This document shows, in pieces, positions 1 to 11,630 of a stretch of DNA of 64,000 bases; position 1 is the stretch's first letter, and every line of letters starts with the position of its first letter. This stretch comes from Pisolithus tinctorius (taxonomy: Eukaryota; Basidiomycota; Agaricomycetes; Boletales; Pisolithaceae), in NCBI GenBank assembly GCA_024663395.1, contig JANFAH010000013.1, positions 992,001-1,056,000 of the forward strand, in the 5' to 3' direction. Below the pieces are notes generated by a model that was not told the DNA's origin, ran no database searches, and saw only the letters and a list, made by a program, of their open reading frames with translations. A program made the translations under genes and the position numbers.

Positions 1-2098
1 AACAATATAAAGGGTTAGTCCCACTTGCAATGATACACATACATCTGCAAGCATGTTGTGGAGCATAGCTAGCTCATGGTTTGGCCGTAATATCTTGCTT
101 TGAACCCAAATGCCATAAAGGTGTGTCTTCACCAAACCTGAGCACTGAAGGTAAGCTTCACCTTTTAAGAGGATCAGGACTAACCTAGAAACAGATTATG
201 CATCAGATCTATGACAATTTGGTGTACCAAATTGAAGTATGGGAGGCATGAAAGTTGAGAATATCGGGTGGCAAACTCTTTGATGAAATTCTTCTGTGCA
301 GGCAGGCTCATGAGATTGCGATATTCATCACCTAAATGACACTGCTCCACATTGGTCCAAGGGTGGAAAGCTGTTAAGTTTGCAGTGAGCTAAGTGTAGC
401 AAGTGTGAGACATAAATACATACCTCCTTTCTGAAAGGCAGTTACCTTACCCTTGTCCACTGTAGATATCCAGCATTCTGTACAATAATAAGTGTGCAAG
501 TGGGATGCAAACCCTCCTATCTTGTGTGCAGCAGGCTTGTCACACACAACTGCCACAAGTACCACACAAATGAGTTGCCCTATGATAGATGAGTAGATAC
601 ATGCATGAAAGAACACAAACATACCTTCGGGTTGAGATTCAGTCAGCACTTTGATGCCATGTTTCCAAAGCCAGAGTAAATTGGAGATGATGGGCTGAAG
701 GTAGCACTGTACCTTGTCAGGTGACTGTTCTTTGGGGCCTGGCATGATGCTTGTACACATTAAATTGGCTGTCCAATATCTGTGAAGAAGGTCCAAATGG
801 TCTGAATGGGAAAGACATGATTATATACTTACCTGTACTCTGGGGGCAGATTACAGATCGAGAATGAAGTGGGAGTCGACGAATGAGATGGTGTGATGTT
901 ACTCCAAATGTATGAAAACCTGCAATGATGTAGTTTCAGTTGCAATGTGACGAGGGAGAGCATACCAGTCTACTCCTAGGTTTACACCCAGGCAAAGCTT
1001 GCTGTTCGGGCCATGATGTTCATCCACACTGTTTGAAAAGAACAACTTGCCATCTGGGCCCTTCAGTTTTGTGCAGCAAAAGTCACCATTGAATATGTCC
1101 GTATACATGCCAGACATGCAAGGCTTGGCTCGCCACTGCTCGAGAGTGGCCTCAATGCCAGGGATCTTGAGGATGGACACAATCTGCTCAGAGAGGGGGA
1201 GGTAAGGGTATTTGACAACTAGTGTCTTCAATGCACGAGTGTTACCCTGCATAGTCTGCCATGGGAGGAAAAGATCAATGTGGCAGGACGTGCAGGTGTC
1301 ATGACAAAGTGGTGATGTGGCCAGAGGGTATACATCGTTACAGATCGGACAGACTGGTAAGGTGTAGACAGGTTTATTGACTCCGAGAAGGTGATGTCCG
1401 GACTGCAGGGTAGCAAATGGGGTGGAAGCAGATGGATTAAGAAACAGCAGAAGAAGTGTGAGAATTGCCAGTAGTGCATTACAGGCAATGCGCGGGAGGT
1501 GGAATTGGAGATGGAGCCAAGATACAACAGCGTGGATGACCGCGACATGCTCTGGGATGTCAGCAAGGCCCAGGTTGTCTAACCATACCTCTTCGTCAAC
1601 AAGGAATGGATTGGGGTTGTCTTCATCGCCTAGGCAGCAGGGAACCACATCTGATACCTCTCCTTCAACAGGGCCCTCAGTTTTGTCAGGATAGGACCAG
1701 GATTTGTCAGCATAGGAGAGATCATTGTGAACAAGTGGTGGGGCATCATCTAAGGTATCGCTCTCCCCATGAACTTCTTCTGCCATTTGTTGGAAGTAGC
1801 ATTCAAATTCACATTGCTCTGGATCAGGAAGAAGATGGTGAGCATCAAAAGAAGTGAGAGGGTGAGCGCCAGCCATTGTCCTTGCATTGTACTCTTGGAA
1901 GTAGTCAACAGCAGAAAGCAGGGCCCCAGGGCTATGGAAGTTCAGTCCCAGATTTGGCAGCACACTGCCAAAGCTCAGAATGTCAAGGTCCTCGCCAGTG
2001 AGAGTACCGTTGTCGAGCATTTCTTGTTCAACAGCACTGGTCAAAGTATGTGGTGGGTCAGGGAAAGTGACATCAGGTGAGAGGGGGAGAGCCGGCAT
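1..2098 (-). CDS. Tnp2-like (CACTA-type) transposase, 3' part outside the window
   Basis: The product would be a DNA transposase that cuts and inserts a CACTA-like element. The first exon (2098 to about 905) has an acidic N-terminus, a CPICN zinc-binding pair with a second Cys/His cluster around residues 250-275, and the GPDGKLFFSN...LGVNLGVDW block typical of fungal Tnp2 proteins. After an intron the second exon (about 800-420) carries MPGPKEQ and the CDKPAAHKIGGF...CTECWIS block. A third exon (about 370-187) ends in the hallmark DLMHNLFLG. A fourth follows after an intron with acceptor near 140 (LVKTHLYGIWVQ) and runs off the left edge. Donors and acceptors fit GT-AG. The start at 2098 is the first Met of the open frame; an upstream exon is possible. 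No stop was seen in the exons, so the gene may be intact as far as visible. Family assignment is from motif memory; the element's terminal repeats were not found. Confidence 0.82.
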
Positions 2099-2523
2099 GC
2101 ATATAGGGTATGGAAATAGTCATGAGATGGGCCCTGCATCTTTAATGGCTGAACAGATGACCCTATGCCCTGATACATGCAGCTGTGAAATCTGCGATGC
2201 TTTCATCCTTGCATGAAGGTCATGTCACATATGGGCAGCGGCTGTATGCACAGGCACTAGTGCTCCATTACACCCGAAGGACTTGCAGTTGCATTGCTGG
2301 AATCCCATTGGAGGCACATTCTTAATGGATAGAGCATGAGGCCTTGAGGGGGTAGCAGGCGGACATGCATGAAGGTTAATGATCATGTGAACATTATATT
2401 AGTTCCAAAAAAAGACAAGTACTACTTGTGAAAGCATTTAGTGGGAGGGGTGGGGGTACTAGCTTCAGAAAATATGGGCATGTGACATCTTTTATTATTT
2501 TCCTGCCCAGCAATAAGTTCCTC
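2099..2523. other. no gene seen
   Basis: This is the spacer between the Tnp2-like transposase start and the next minus-strand exons. I see no convincing coding exon. It may be the transposase promoter or part of the CACTA element. Confidence 0.4.
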
Positions 2524-3623
2524 TCAAATTTGGGCCCATCTTTCCTGAATAATGATGAGTACATGACAACAGAAATGATGAAGTTTACTTACACACAATA
2601 GTTGCATACTCACTGTATCAAACATCTCCAATCCAGCAAAACTATCTGGGGTAAAAGTACACCTAATGGAGGGGCCAGAAACCTGTGCAGGAAGAGACAA
2701 GACTGGTATTTGCAAAGTAGTTTTCTAGAAAGAGTTGTCAATACTGAGAAAAAGAACAGTTCATGAGTCACCACTTACCTTGACAGCTGCAGTTGGGGTC
2801 CCCTCCACACTTTCAGGCTCAGTTTCACTATTATCAACAACAGGGATGAGAGGCCCGATAGGCAGGGCAGTACCGCCCACAGTGTTTGTCTGGTCTTTGT
2901 TGGTAGGTGGGAGGTGGTCTGGAATACATCCAAACAGTCCTTGCATGGCAGGAAGTGGCTCAACATTGACAAGTAGAGGATCCTATGTAACACCATCAGT
3001 GAGGAAATGAATTACGTGATGACTTACTACTGAGATGGCTGATACATGGGCATCTGCAGACTCCAACTTAACCCCACTAATACCAATGTTAGTATCATAG
3101 TTGCCAACGCATGCTTGAGTTGCATGAAACGTATCATTGCCAAGCTCTGGTGACATCATCATTAGGGAGATTTCTATGGTCTGGTATATGGCCATGAGTG
3201 AATATACATGAACAGTAATTAGTTATACATACCACAGGGCCTTGGGAGTCTGGCTCAAAAGAGAGCATAACATTTTGGATGCTAGTTGGGACATGAAGTC
3301 AAAGGACATGTGGCCTATGTTTGGTGACTGTCAGGGGGCCAACAAACTCAATTTTGTTGGCTTGTGAGGTTGGAACCACCTGGTTAGCATCAATATGGAA
3401 CTTTTGGAGGTGAGCAAATAGGTTGGAGGACTCGAGTACCACATACCTTGGGTTGGTTCATGGTGTACATGGTGAACTGGTGGACTTGGAGACCAAGGAA
3501 ATTTTTTGCAAAGTCCATTATTTTTTCTGAGGGGCACAAGGGTGGCAAGAGCCACTCTTCTGATGGTATTATAGTTGGACTATAGCCGATAGAGTCAAGC
3601 ATAGTTGGCATCAGGAATAGCAT
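2524..3623 (-). pseudogene. unrecognised multi-exon gene, probably broken
   Basis: A chain of short minus-strand exons is separated by clear donor sites: AAG|GTATGT near 3445, GTG|GTATGT near 3232, GTAAGT near 3025, AAG|GTAAGT near 2779 and GTGTAAG near 2594. The first exon starts at the Met at 3623 and has a hydrophobic and acidic reading. The next reads through KIEFVGPLTVTKHRPHVL and then meets a TGA, after which the same frame continues protein-like, so the copy is probably inactivated. A later exon is rich in Pro, Thr and Glu. I do not recognise the family. Its position directly upstream of the Tnp2-like transposase, on the same strand, suggests a second gene of the same element or an older neighbour; this is inference. 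Confidence 0.4.
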
Positions 3624-3824
3624 CGTGCGAGAGGTCAGGTTATTGGCGTATTGCCTATATTCGGATATTGCCCACATCGGATTATTTGGATATGTTACTC
3701 AAAAATCGTTGAGTCAGACTTTACTCAGACTATTGGCTATATCTTACAAAAAAAAATCGAGGTCGGATTATCTACATTTGGAGATTCTGGTTATGCCCCC
3801 TGCTAAAATTTCGTTTCCGCAGTG

Positions 3825-5290
3825 ACTGAAAACATTCTCAAAAATCTGCCCAACCAAAGAGAAAGTGAGAAGCGTATTACGGAACAAAAATAACACCTGC
3901 CTAATTTGGCAAGTCACATCTCGGGAATAAAACAAGGGTTTTCCGCGGAGAACGGTTGAAACGTTCGCAACTGAAACCCACCAACGTACACTCTGAAGTA
4001 CCCTGTGCAATATATAAATGGTTTGTACTAGTTAGGTTCAATATTGGGCTTGAATCTGATCTCTAGTTTGGGTGGGAAGAATGTTTCATTTGGTGGCCCA
4101 CACTCAAGTCCTGATCCAAATCCATCCTTGACTTCACGAAGTAGATATATTGGTGAAGGTCTAGGTACTCGCGCAAGGTTACATATTCTCCTTCGAAATG
4201 CCTTCCAGAGGCCACAATATTTACGACGTCGGAAATCGTTTTCCAAGGTAGGGATTCCAGGCCCTTGAATCATGATGCCCATCAGTGGTTTCACATGAAG
4301 GTCAGTGCCGCGTCAGGTCATCCACGTCCCGGTGCAATGTGCTTGTATTCTTGCGATCACAGAGAATCCCTGTATTCCGACATCGATAACTATCCTTTGG
4401 GTTGTTCAAACAGGCGCGACAAAAGTCTGCCCCGACGAAGAACAGCCAGCACCTCTAGGTTTTAATAACAGTTATAGTCGCAGGCGAAGCACCGTCAAGC
4501 CAGATGGGCAAGGTTGTTTACGTCAGGATGGATCGCTGCAGGGGAAAGGATGCTCCAACCGTTGGGGCGATCCATCAGAGTAAAAACGAACGTCATGGGG
4601 CAAACTCACCAACTACATCCATTCCGAAAACACGTATCTTGCATTGATCCATGTACCGGAAAAGTATGGAGGATTTTTTTTTTCAGGCTTGCAGGTACTC
4701 CATCGTCTGAAATAATTCCCCACAGTCCTATCCAATACCTATGCCAAGGCTTACAGTTGAAAATCCACCGACGTGGACAGCACCTACAGGCGTCTGATAA
4801 ATAGGAAACCAGTAAGTGCCAGAATGAAACCGTCTGGCCCAGTGTCGTATAGTAACAACGACGCCTGAGGAGAGATAGGAACAGTCCCCATGTACTGATT
4901 TCGGATCACAGAATAAATCTCGTGGATGGATCAATTCGAGTATGATGGTTTTGGGTTGCCAGACTCCGTGTCCCCATGGACATCACTTGCCGGACCTCAA
5001 CCCGATCGAAGAAGCCTTCTACAAGATCAAAAGTTGGATACACTACCACTCTTAACCTATGATATGCTAAATTTTCCCATTGATAAGTCGTAACAGCCAA
5101 GGATGGACAGCGATACCAAGGGATATGTCCAACTGTCTTCCCCGAATGTCTCGAGACCACTCTTCACCGCGGTCAGCTTCGGAATCCTCCAGTGACCAAA
5201 AGGAAAACCGTCCGGTTACGAGACTAGCGTACCCATGCTACAGGGTCCCAGTCCCTAACCCGTACCCATACAAGTTCTGACTACCCAGTT
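3825..5290 (-). repeat. segmental repeat U, copy 1
   Basis: This stretch is a diverged copy of 10310-11585 and 14380-15600. Shared landmarks in order are the AATTTGGCAAGTGACCTC-like block followed by AACAAGGGTTTTCCGCGGAG, the block around GACGTCGGAGATCGTTTTCC, the CCGAAAACACGT/CATGTACC block and a membrane-segment-like stretch on the minus strand at 4735-4870. On the minus strand 4028-4294 reads as an uninterrupted 88-codon frame rich in Arg and Pro that is partly conserved in copy 3, hinting that the segment was once coding. It is shorter than copies 2 and 3 and lies downstream of eIF4G-like copy A. Confidence 0.7.
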
Positions 5291-5362
5291 TGATCCTGTT
5301 TCAAAACATACAATTGTGTGTCACATTACTAGTACAATGAATACAGGGCAATCATTCGAAGT

Positions 5363-7819
5363 CTATACACCACACCAGCGTGATATAGCATCACGCAACT
5401 GTGCGATCTCACCACGAAGGAGCCCAATAGCATTAACATCCTCGAGTGAAGTAAACCGAAGGGTATGACTGGATATGAAACCGTTTAATCGAAGCTTTAT
5501 TTGTAACTCATCTGATAATTCATACTTCGCACAGAATTCGAAGAGAGAGAGGCGTGGTCCAAGGTTTGCCTGTTGAACCGCAGATAATAGCATTGGTTCC
5601 ACTGGCATATATGTGTTCGTAGGTGCTGGCACAGGAGGTGGTTGCGCCGTGGGTACTTCTGGGGCAGAACGGCCCTGACGCACATGAACAAGGTCATCGA
5701 CATTAAGGTTGACAGTAACGGGCATTGAGCTTGTAACAACGTCCGTTGCCCCGACCTCGCGCTTCTCGCCACACGTGCTGCACAAACGACAGCCGCCCAT
5801 CGGCTGTCCACTGGATCCACCTTGGCTAGGATTTCGCGTGAATGTCGGACGGCTGAGCAAAGAAGCAGGGTCATCGCCAACAGACACTGGGCGTGGGCTT
5901 TCAGACATCAGGGAAGGTTGCTCGCAGGGGAGCTTGCTATCGGTGGTATCGGCAAGCGTAGTAGGCACAACAACCGCATTGTGAGGTTGCCACTTCCAGT
6001 CACGAAGTTCGATGACATCCTATTGAAGCAGTCAAGTATTAGTTGGTAAACGATGAAAAACAAGCAATGACGGTACTACCTGAAGGATCAACTGCATACG
6101 AGGACTAATGTTGGGGCTCTTGCAGAGCTCCCGCATCCTCTGGAAATACACGTCCATATGTGCACGTGCCTTGGGAACATCCAGAAGTTGGCCAACAGCC
6201 TTCAACAGCTGACACAAGCTCTCGATCTCTTCTTCCTCGGGGTGATCCATATTAAGCAGCTTCTTGACAGATTCGTGTATGATACATTCAGTGAGCATCT
6301 CCAGCTTGAACAACTTGCCGATGAACTTGATGAGACCGAGACTCTGCCGCTTCGCTTTCTGAGCCGTGAAATACTCGTCGGAGTAGGGCTCGCTCTCGTC
6401 GCCCTTCTTCTTGCCGGCTGCTTTGACTGGTTCGTCGTTACTGGCTTTGGCTGCCGCCGCACGAGCCGTGGCTTCCTTGGCAACCCAATTACACTCAAAG
6501 TCTTCTTGACACCGATTAAGCAGATATTTGCGGAAGAGCTGACCGCCTGCAATAGGTGTCCCGTCGGTGCTCTTAACGCCATCACTTTGGACTTTGGGAC
6601 TGATCGTTTCCATCATCTTGCAGCAGAGTCGGGCATAAATCTCGCTGCAGTCGGCCTCGTCAGTAGCCTTCTCGACAACGAGCCTGATGACCTGAATGAG
6701 GGTCCGTCCATCCTTTTCGTTCTCCGACTTGTTAGCCCATGCAACGATCTGGTCAGATATCGAGTCCAAGTTCGCCACAGTGAGCTTGTTGAGGAGTGAT
6801 TTAACTTTCCGGTCCACAACCTCGGGAGTATCCACGCCAGCAGCACCTTTACATTGGGCACCGCTGGGTCTCCAGCGGGTGGCGGATATCTCAGGAGCGA
6901 CAGGCTCAAACGCAGGTGCTAGCTGGCAAAATCCTCGACTTTGCTGTGCCAACCCGACCGTGCTGGCTTTCATATCGAGAGGACCCGGCCGACGTCTAGC
7001 AAATTCGAAAGTGTCGATCCGCAGAGACTCTTCCTGGCATCTGGCATTATTACTAGCACCCTTTACATGGGACTCGAATATCTCTCCGTTCTCCATCGCC
7101 TCATCCTCTTCAACTTCCAATGTTTCTTGTGTCGGGCACTCAACTATGTCGCATTGCTTCCGAGTCTCTGCCTCGGTCTCCTTTTGTCGTTGCCGTTTGG
7201 CCTCCTTCTCGCGTTTCCACTTAGCCCATTCGCTCTCGGTGCGCACAGATGTTGATCGAAGGCTTGTTATTAGAGAAGGCGGGGATATCGAAACAGCAGG
7301 TGGCTGAGGGCTGGGCTTCTTGGATGACTCAAGTTCAATCCCCATCCCGTCTTCACCTTTAATGGCAATCTTGGGGGATCGAGGGGCCGCCAGAAAGAAT
7401 GTAGTATTGGGGCTATGACCGCCAGGAGCAGTGGATGTGGATGGCATCGGGGGGCCACCGGGGCCTGACATCGACCGTGACTGCGGACCAGCGAACAGTT
7501 CGGCAACATCAAAAGCGGACTTTGTACTGGCGGAATTGGTAGACGAAGACGTCGTGGCGGCTAATGATGTGGACAAGGTAGAGTTAGAACCAGACGCTGG
7601 AGCCGTTGGCGATGTCGTTGCGGACGGTACCGCTGTCAGGCTGGCTGGTGCTGATGTCGGTGATGATATTGATAGAGCTGTCGCTGCGGGTCGCGATGAA
7701 GGCTTAGACGGGCTGGCGGACAGACCTGAAACGGGAGTTTTTCCATTTATGATATTTGATGTCGTAGTTGTCGTTACAGTCAGAGAGCCAAAAGTCTTGA
7801 AACTTCTGTGTCTAACCAC
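5363..7819 (-). CDS. eIF4G-like protein, copy A: MIF4G domain with a SAM-like tail
   Basis: Two exons, 7819-6080 and 6019-5363, are joined by a 60-nt GTAGTA...ATAG intron and give about 798 residues. The N-terminal 240 residues are Ser/Thr/Pro rich with a charged stretch near residues 195-230 (SEWAKWKREKEAKRQRQKE). Residues about 335-580 form the MIF4G domain (KVKSLLNKLT, GQLFRKYLLNRCQEDFE, AHMDVYFQRMRELCKSPN), the HEAT-like fold by which eIF4G binds eIF4A and RNA in cap-dependent initiation. After the intron the conserved DVIELR...KW...PTTLA boundary is kept, but then the protein departs from eIF4G. There is no MA3 domain. It ends in a SAM-like domain (about residues 735-798, LSLFEFCAKYELSDELQIKL onward). 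The usual eIF4E-binding N-terminus is missing. It may be an expressed paralogue or a fusion relic; no stop interrupts it. Confidence 0.72.
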
Positions 7820-7942
7820 TGGGGTCGCGGTATGCGAAGACGAAACAGGAACAGAGGCATCATCTATTGAGCCAAAGTTTAAGGACGATCCTGTAATGCA
7901 GACTAGGTCTAGGTGGTTGTTGGACGAAAAGGACGACGTTGA

Positions 7943-9680
7943 TCACGCACCCTGTCTGACGGAACGCACATTATTCCGCGGGAGGCTGACGCCTTTCATC
8001 ACCTCAGCAATGCGCTTCATCCTCTCCTCGTCCTTGTCTATTCCGGCCCCCTCCAACATGATCGCCATGTGGTCGAATGCCCTGGGGGTGTCAATAATAA
8101 TGTCCTCTAGTAGCTTCGCCGTGAGCATGAATCCAGCTTCAAAAGCATCTGGCGAGCACTCGTGCTGTGATGCAGGACGAGAGAAGAAGTCAGCGACCAA
8201 GCGAGCATCAGCTTCCTTGCTTTCCAGAGCTGATGAAACGAGCTTGGCAACCAGGCGGAATCGATGCTCTTCCGTGAGAGCTGTAAAGTATGCATCCGCC
8301 TCTTCAAGGCTACGGACAGCAAAGAATTCCTTAACGTCCTCATCAATCTTCTTCTGTGCATCTTTTTCGGACATCTGGGCTGCAGGTGCTGCCTCGGGTT
8401 TTTCCGCCGACGAAGGCGACGGAGCTTCACCTCGTGCGGGGATCGTGCGGGGTAGGAGTTGAAGCTTCTTACGCTGTGGGGTAGCCTCTGGTTTGTCCAC
8501 GTTCGTACTAGGCTTCTGGCTAGGGGCTCGGCTTGGCGGTAAACGACGGATACAGACCACTTCGTGCACTGAGGCAAACGTAGTAGTTGCATTAACAGCA
8601 CCACGAGGTTGCCATTTCCTGTCACGGAGTTCGATTACATCCTATTGAAACGGGAAAGTATTAGTTGCAGACCGGACGATGACAAACAAGCAAGGATGAT
8701 CCTACCTGAAGCATGAATCGGATACGAGGACGAACGTTGGGGCTCTTGCAGAGCTCCCTCATCTTCTGGAAGTACAAGGTCATATGTACACGTGTCATGG
8801 GAACATCCAAAAATTGGCCAGCAGTTCTCAACAACTGACACAAGTTCTCGATGTTTTCTTCCTCAGGGTTCTCCATATTACCAAGTAGCTTCTTGATACA
8901 TTTGTGCATGATACGTTCAGAGAGCATCTGAAGCTTGAATAACTCGCCGATGAACTTGATAAGACCGAGACCTTGACGTTTCGCTTTCTGAACTACGTAG
9001 TCCTCGTTGTAGAGCTCGCCCTCGTTGGCTGCCTTGATTGCTTCGTCGTCACTGGCTTTGGTTGCTGTACGAGCTGTGGCTCCCTTGACAACCCAACCAC
9101 GCTCAAAGTCATCTTGACACCGACTGAGAAGGTACTTCCGGAAGAGCTGACCACCTGTAATAGGTTTCCCGTCGGTGCTCTTAATGCCATCACTTTGAAC
9201 TTTGGGACTGATCGTTTCCATCATCTTGGAGCAGAGTCGAGCATACATCTCGCTGCGGTCGGCATCGTCAATAGCCTTCTCGTAAACGAGCCTGATGACC
9301 TGAATGAGAGTCCGTCCATCCTTTTCGTTCTCCGACTTGTTGGCCCATGCAATAATTTGGTCAGAAATCGTGTAGAAATTCTCCGTAGTGAGCTTGTTGA
9401 GGAGTGATTTAACTTTCCAGGCCACAACCTCAGGTGTATCCACGTCGATAGCACCTTCACGTTGGGCACTGCTGGGGACCCAGCGGTTGGCAGACATCTC
9501 AAGAGGAGCAACGGGCTCGAGCGCAGGTCGCCGCGAGGGGCGATTGGGCGAAGAAGACAGTGGAGGAAGTCCACCGAGTGAGAGTCTTAGTGACGCTACG
9601 ACCCAGCTTTGTGCAACTTCCAGCCGAACAAAACCCACCGGACCCCAGACACCTCGCATACACATGTCCTCAATTGACAT
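7943..9680 (-). CDS. eIF4G-like protein, copy B: MIF4G plus MA3, internally deleted
   Basis: Two exons, 9680-8706 and 8641-7943, are separated by a 64-nt intron at the same place as in copies A and C, giving about 557 residues. The MIF4G domain spans about residues 80-325. The second exon starts DVIELRDRKWQPRGAVN and carries an MA3 domain (EKDAQKKIDEDVKEFFAVRS, then alpha-helical repeats). Compared with copy C, about 90 residues of linker between the VHEA motif and PSQKPST are missing; the break lies inside what is an intron in copy C, so the deletion removed the acceptor and the following exon start. The first about 45 residues do not resemble eIF4G and probably come from flanking DNA. The coding end is only 123 bp from the start of copy A. 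Confidence 0.68.
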
Positions 9681-9689
9681 ACTCGCTCA

Positions 9690-11585
9690 GCCAGTTGTGT
9701 TGCTCAAAACAGCGATTGAGAGCGCCCTCACGCCGTCTGACGTCATCTCGTCCTAGGTCGAATCAAATACCAGTGATCCATCAACGTCAGTGGTGTCAGC
9801 AGTACCATGAAGCCTGCAAGGCACATGGAAATGAACTCCCCTGCTCTCAAATAGAGGTCGCACCTCTCGGGTCGCCGCATCGACCTGTGTCAACGACGTA
9901 AGTAACATGCCGATGTCGGCACCTAATGGCTGCACTACGACGCTGCCAGCCACGTCGTGCGGTCTGTGACTCCGACACAGATGCTCAGATGAATGGATGA
10001 TCCCGGAGTCGACAGAGACTCAATGAATAGCTACCAGGTCGGATGTACTGTGGTAGAAGGTTTACTTCATAGGGTGTAAACCTCGTGAGAGACTCCGATG
10101 TAGCGGCAAGGGCGGTGAAAGAAGCAGGCTCGAGGAAGAGATCTGAATTCTAAGGACTAGGGAAAAGAATAAAGTCTTCTTATCTGTTGAAAGGGAGTTA
10201 CTACCCTCAAGGTTGTGACTGAACACTTACATAGAGCCATTTGCCGCGAAGACCCCCTAGGGCTGACAAGACATGGGTATGGTAGTCTCACCGCGCATGT
10301 TCGACAGCGTAATCGGACTGAAAGCGTGCTCGAAAATCTGCCCAACAAAGGAAAAGTGAAAAGCAGACGGAAGAGCGGAAGAGCGGAAGACGAAAACAAC
10401 ACCTGCCTAAATTGGCAAGTGACCTCATCGCGGAAATAACACAAGGGTTCTCCGCGGAGGACGGTTCAAAGTTTCGCAACTGGGACCCACCAACGTACAC
10501 TCTGAAACATCCTGTGCAATATATCACTAGTTAGTTTCAAAGGCTTGAACCTGATTTGCAGCTTGCCTGGGAATAACGTTTCAGTTGGCGGCGGACACTC
10601 AAGTCCTTATCCAAATACATCTTTGACGTCACAAGGTAGACATATTAATGAAGGTTTGGGTACTCGCGCAAGGTTACATATTCCCCTTCAAAATGCCTTT
10701 TAGAGGTCACAGTATTTATGACGTCGGAGATCGTTTTCCAGGTCAGGAGTCCTACATAGGCCCCTGATGCCCTTCAGCGGTTTCACCTGAAGGTCGGTGC
10801 CATAAATGGTGGAACTCTTCAAGTTGGGTTATCCATGTCGCGGTGCGACATTCTTGTCTTCTTGCGATCACAAAGAATGCCTGTGTTCCTGCACTGATAA
10901 ACTTCCTTTCGTTTGTTCACACGGGTGGGGCAAAGACGTATCCCAACGAAGAACAGGTAGCACCTCTAGGTTTCAGTAACAGTCATGGCCGCGGGTAAAC
11001 GGCAATGCAATAACTGGAGGGAGTGCGCAGTGTTATTTGGGTCAACCGTAATGAATGTAGACAGATACAGCAGGGAAAACACCGTCTAGCCGGATGGGTA
11101 AGCAGCCACGTCCGTTCGGAAAACACGTCGCTTGCATCGACCATGTACCAGAAACAGAAAGGTGCGTGGGAAGCCAGTGAATGCCATAATGAAACCCACC
11201 GCTATCTGGCACGGCATCGTACGTTAAGTAACAACGCTTGGGGAGAGGAACACGAGCTAATTCCCATGTTTTGATTTATCTTTTGATCACATAATAAAAC
11301 TAATGGTTTCCCGTGGATGGACAGATTCGAGTATGATATTCTCGGGCGAGAGTTGGGTAGCCGTGTCTGGTGTACTGCTAAGCTGTGGCTTATGCTGTGA
11401 AAAAAACTAGGACAACGAATGATAGGGAGGAAAAGCCACGCGATGTACAAGACAGATATCATCATGTGTTACAGAAACCAGGTCACTCGCGAACAGAGAC
11501 TAAGATTCATCAGAAAAACGATGCGAGCGACAGATGGAAACAAAGTAATATACATATGAAGATGGAAGCACAACTGAGGATGTAA
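9690..11585 (-). repeat. segmental repeat U, copy 2
   Basis: This segment is homologous along its length to 13810-15600 and in part to 3825-5290. It contains a minus-strand frame at 9753-9953 (GSVVVQPLGADI, TREVRPL...VHF...CRL) matched in copy 3 at 13818-14228, the CWADFRARFQSDYAVEHA reading near 10290-10340 matched at 14380-14420, and the distal block around 11100-11270. Frames are interrupted by stops, so it is probably decayed coding sequence of the same membrane-protein gene seen best upstream of copy 3. No intact gene is seen. Confidence 0.7.
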
Positions 11586-11630
11586 GTAAAATCCCCAAGG
11601 AAGTAAACGAAATATGTGTCGATGAAGTGT

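Noticed and set aside
6158..7307. Plus-strand open frames of 213 and 203 codons
   Set aside because: Both are antisense to the MIF4G exon of copy A, which has clear domain motifs and splice sites.
7431..8462. 343-codon plus-strand open frame
   Set aside because: It lies antisense across two eIF4G-like genes, is made of low-complexity Val/Asp and Ser runs, and is a shadow of their codon bias.
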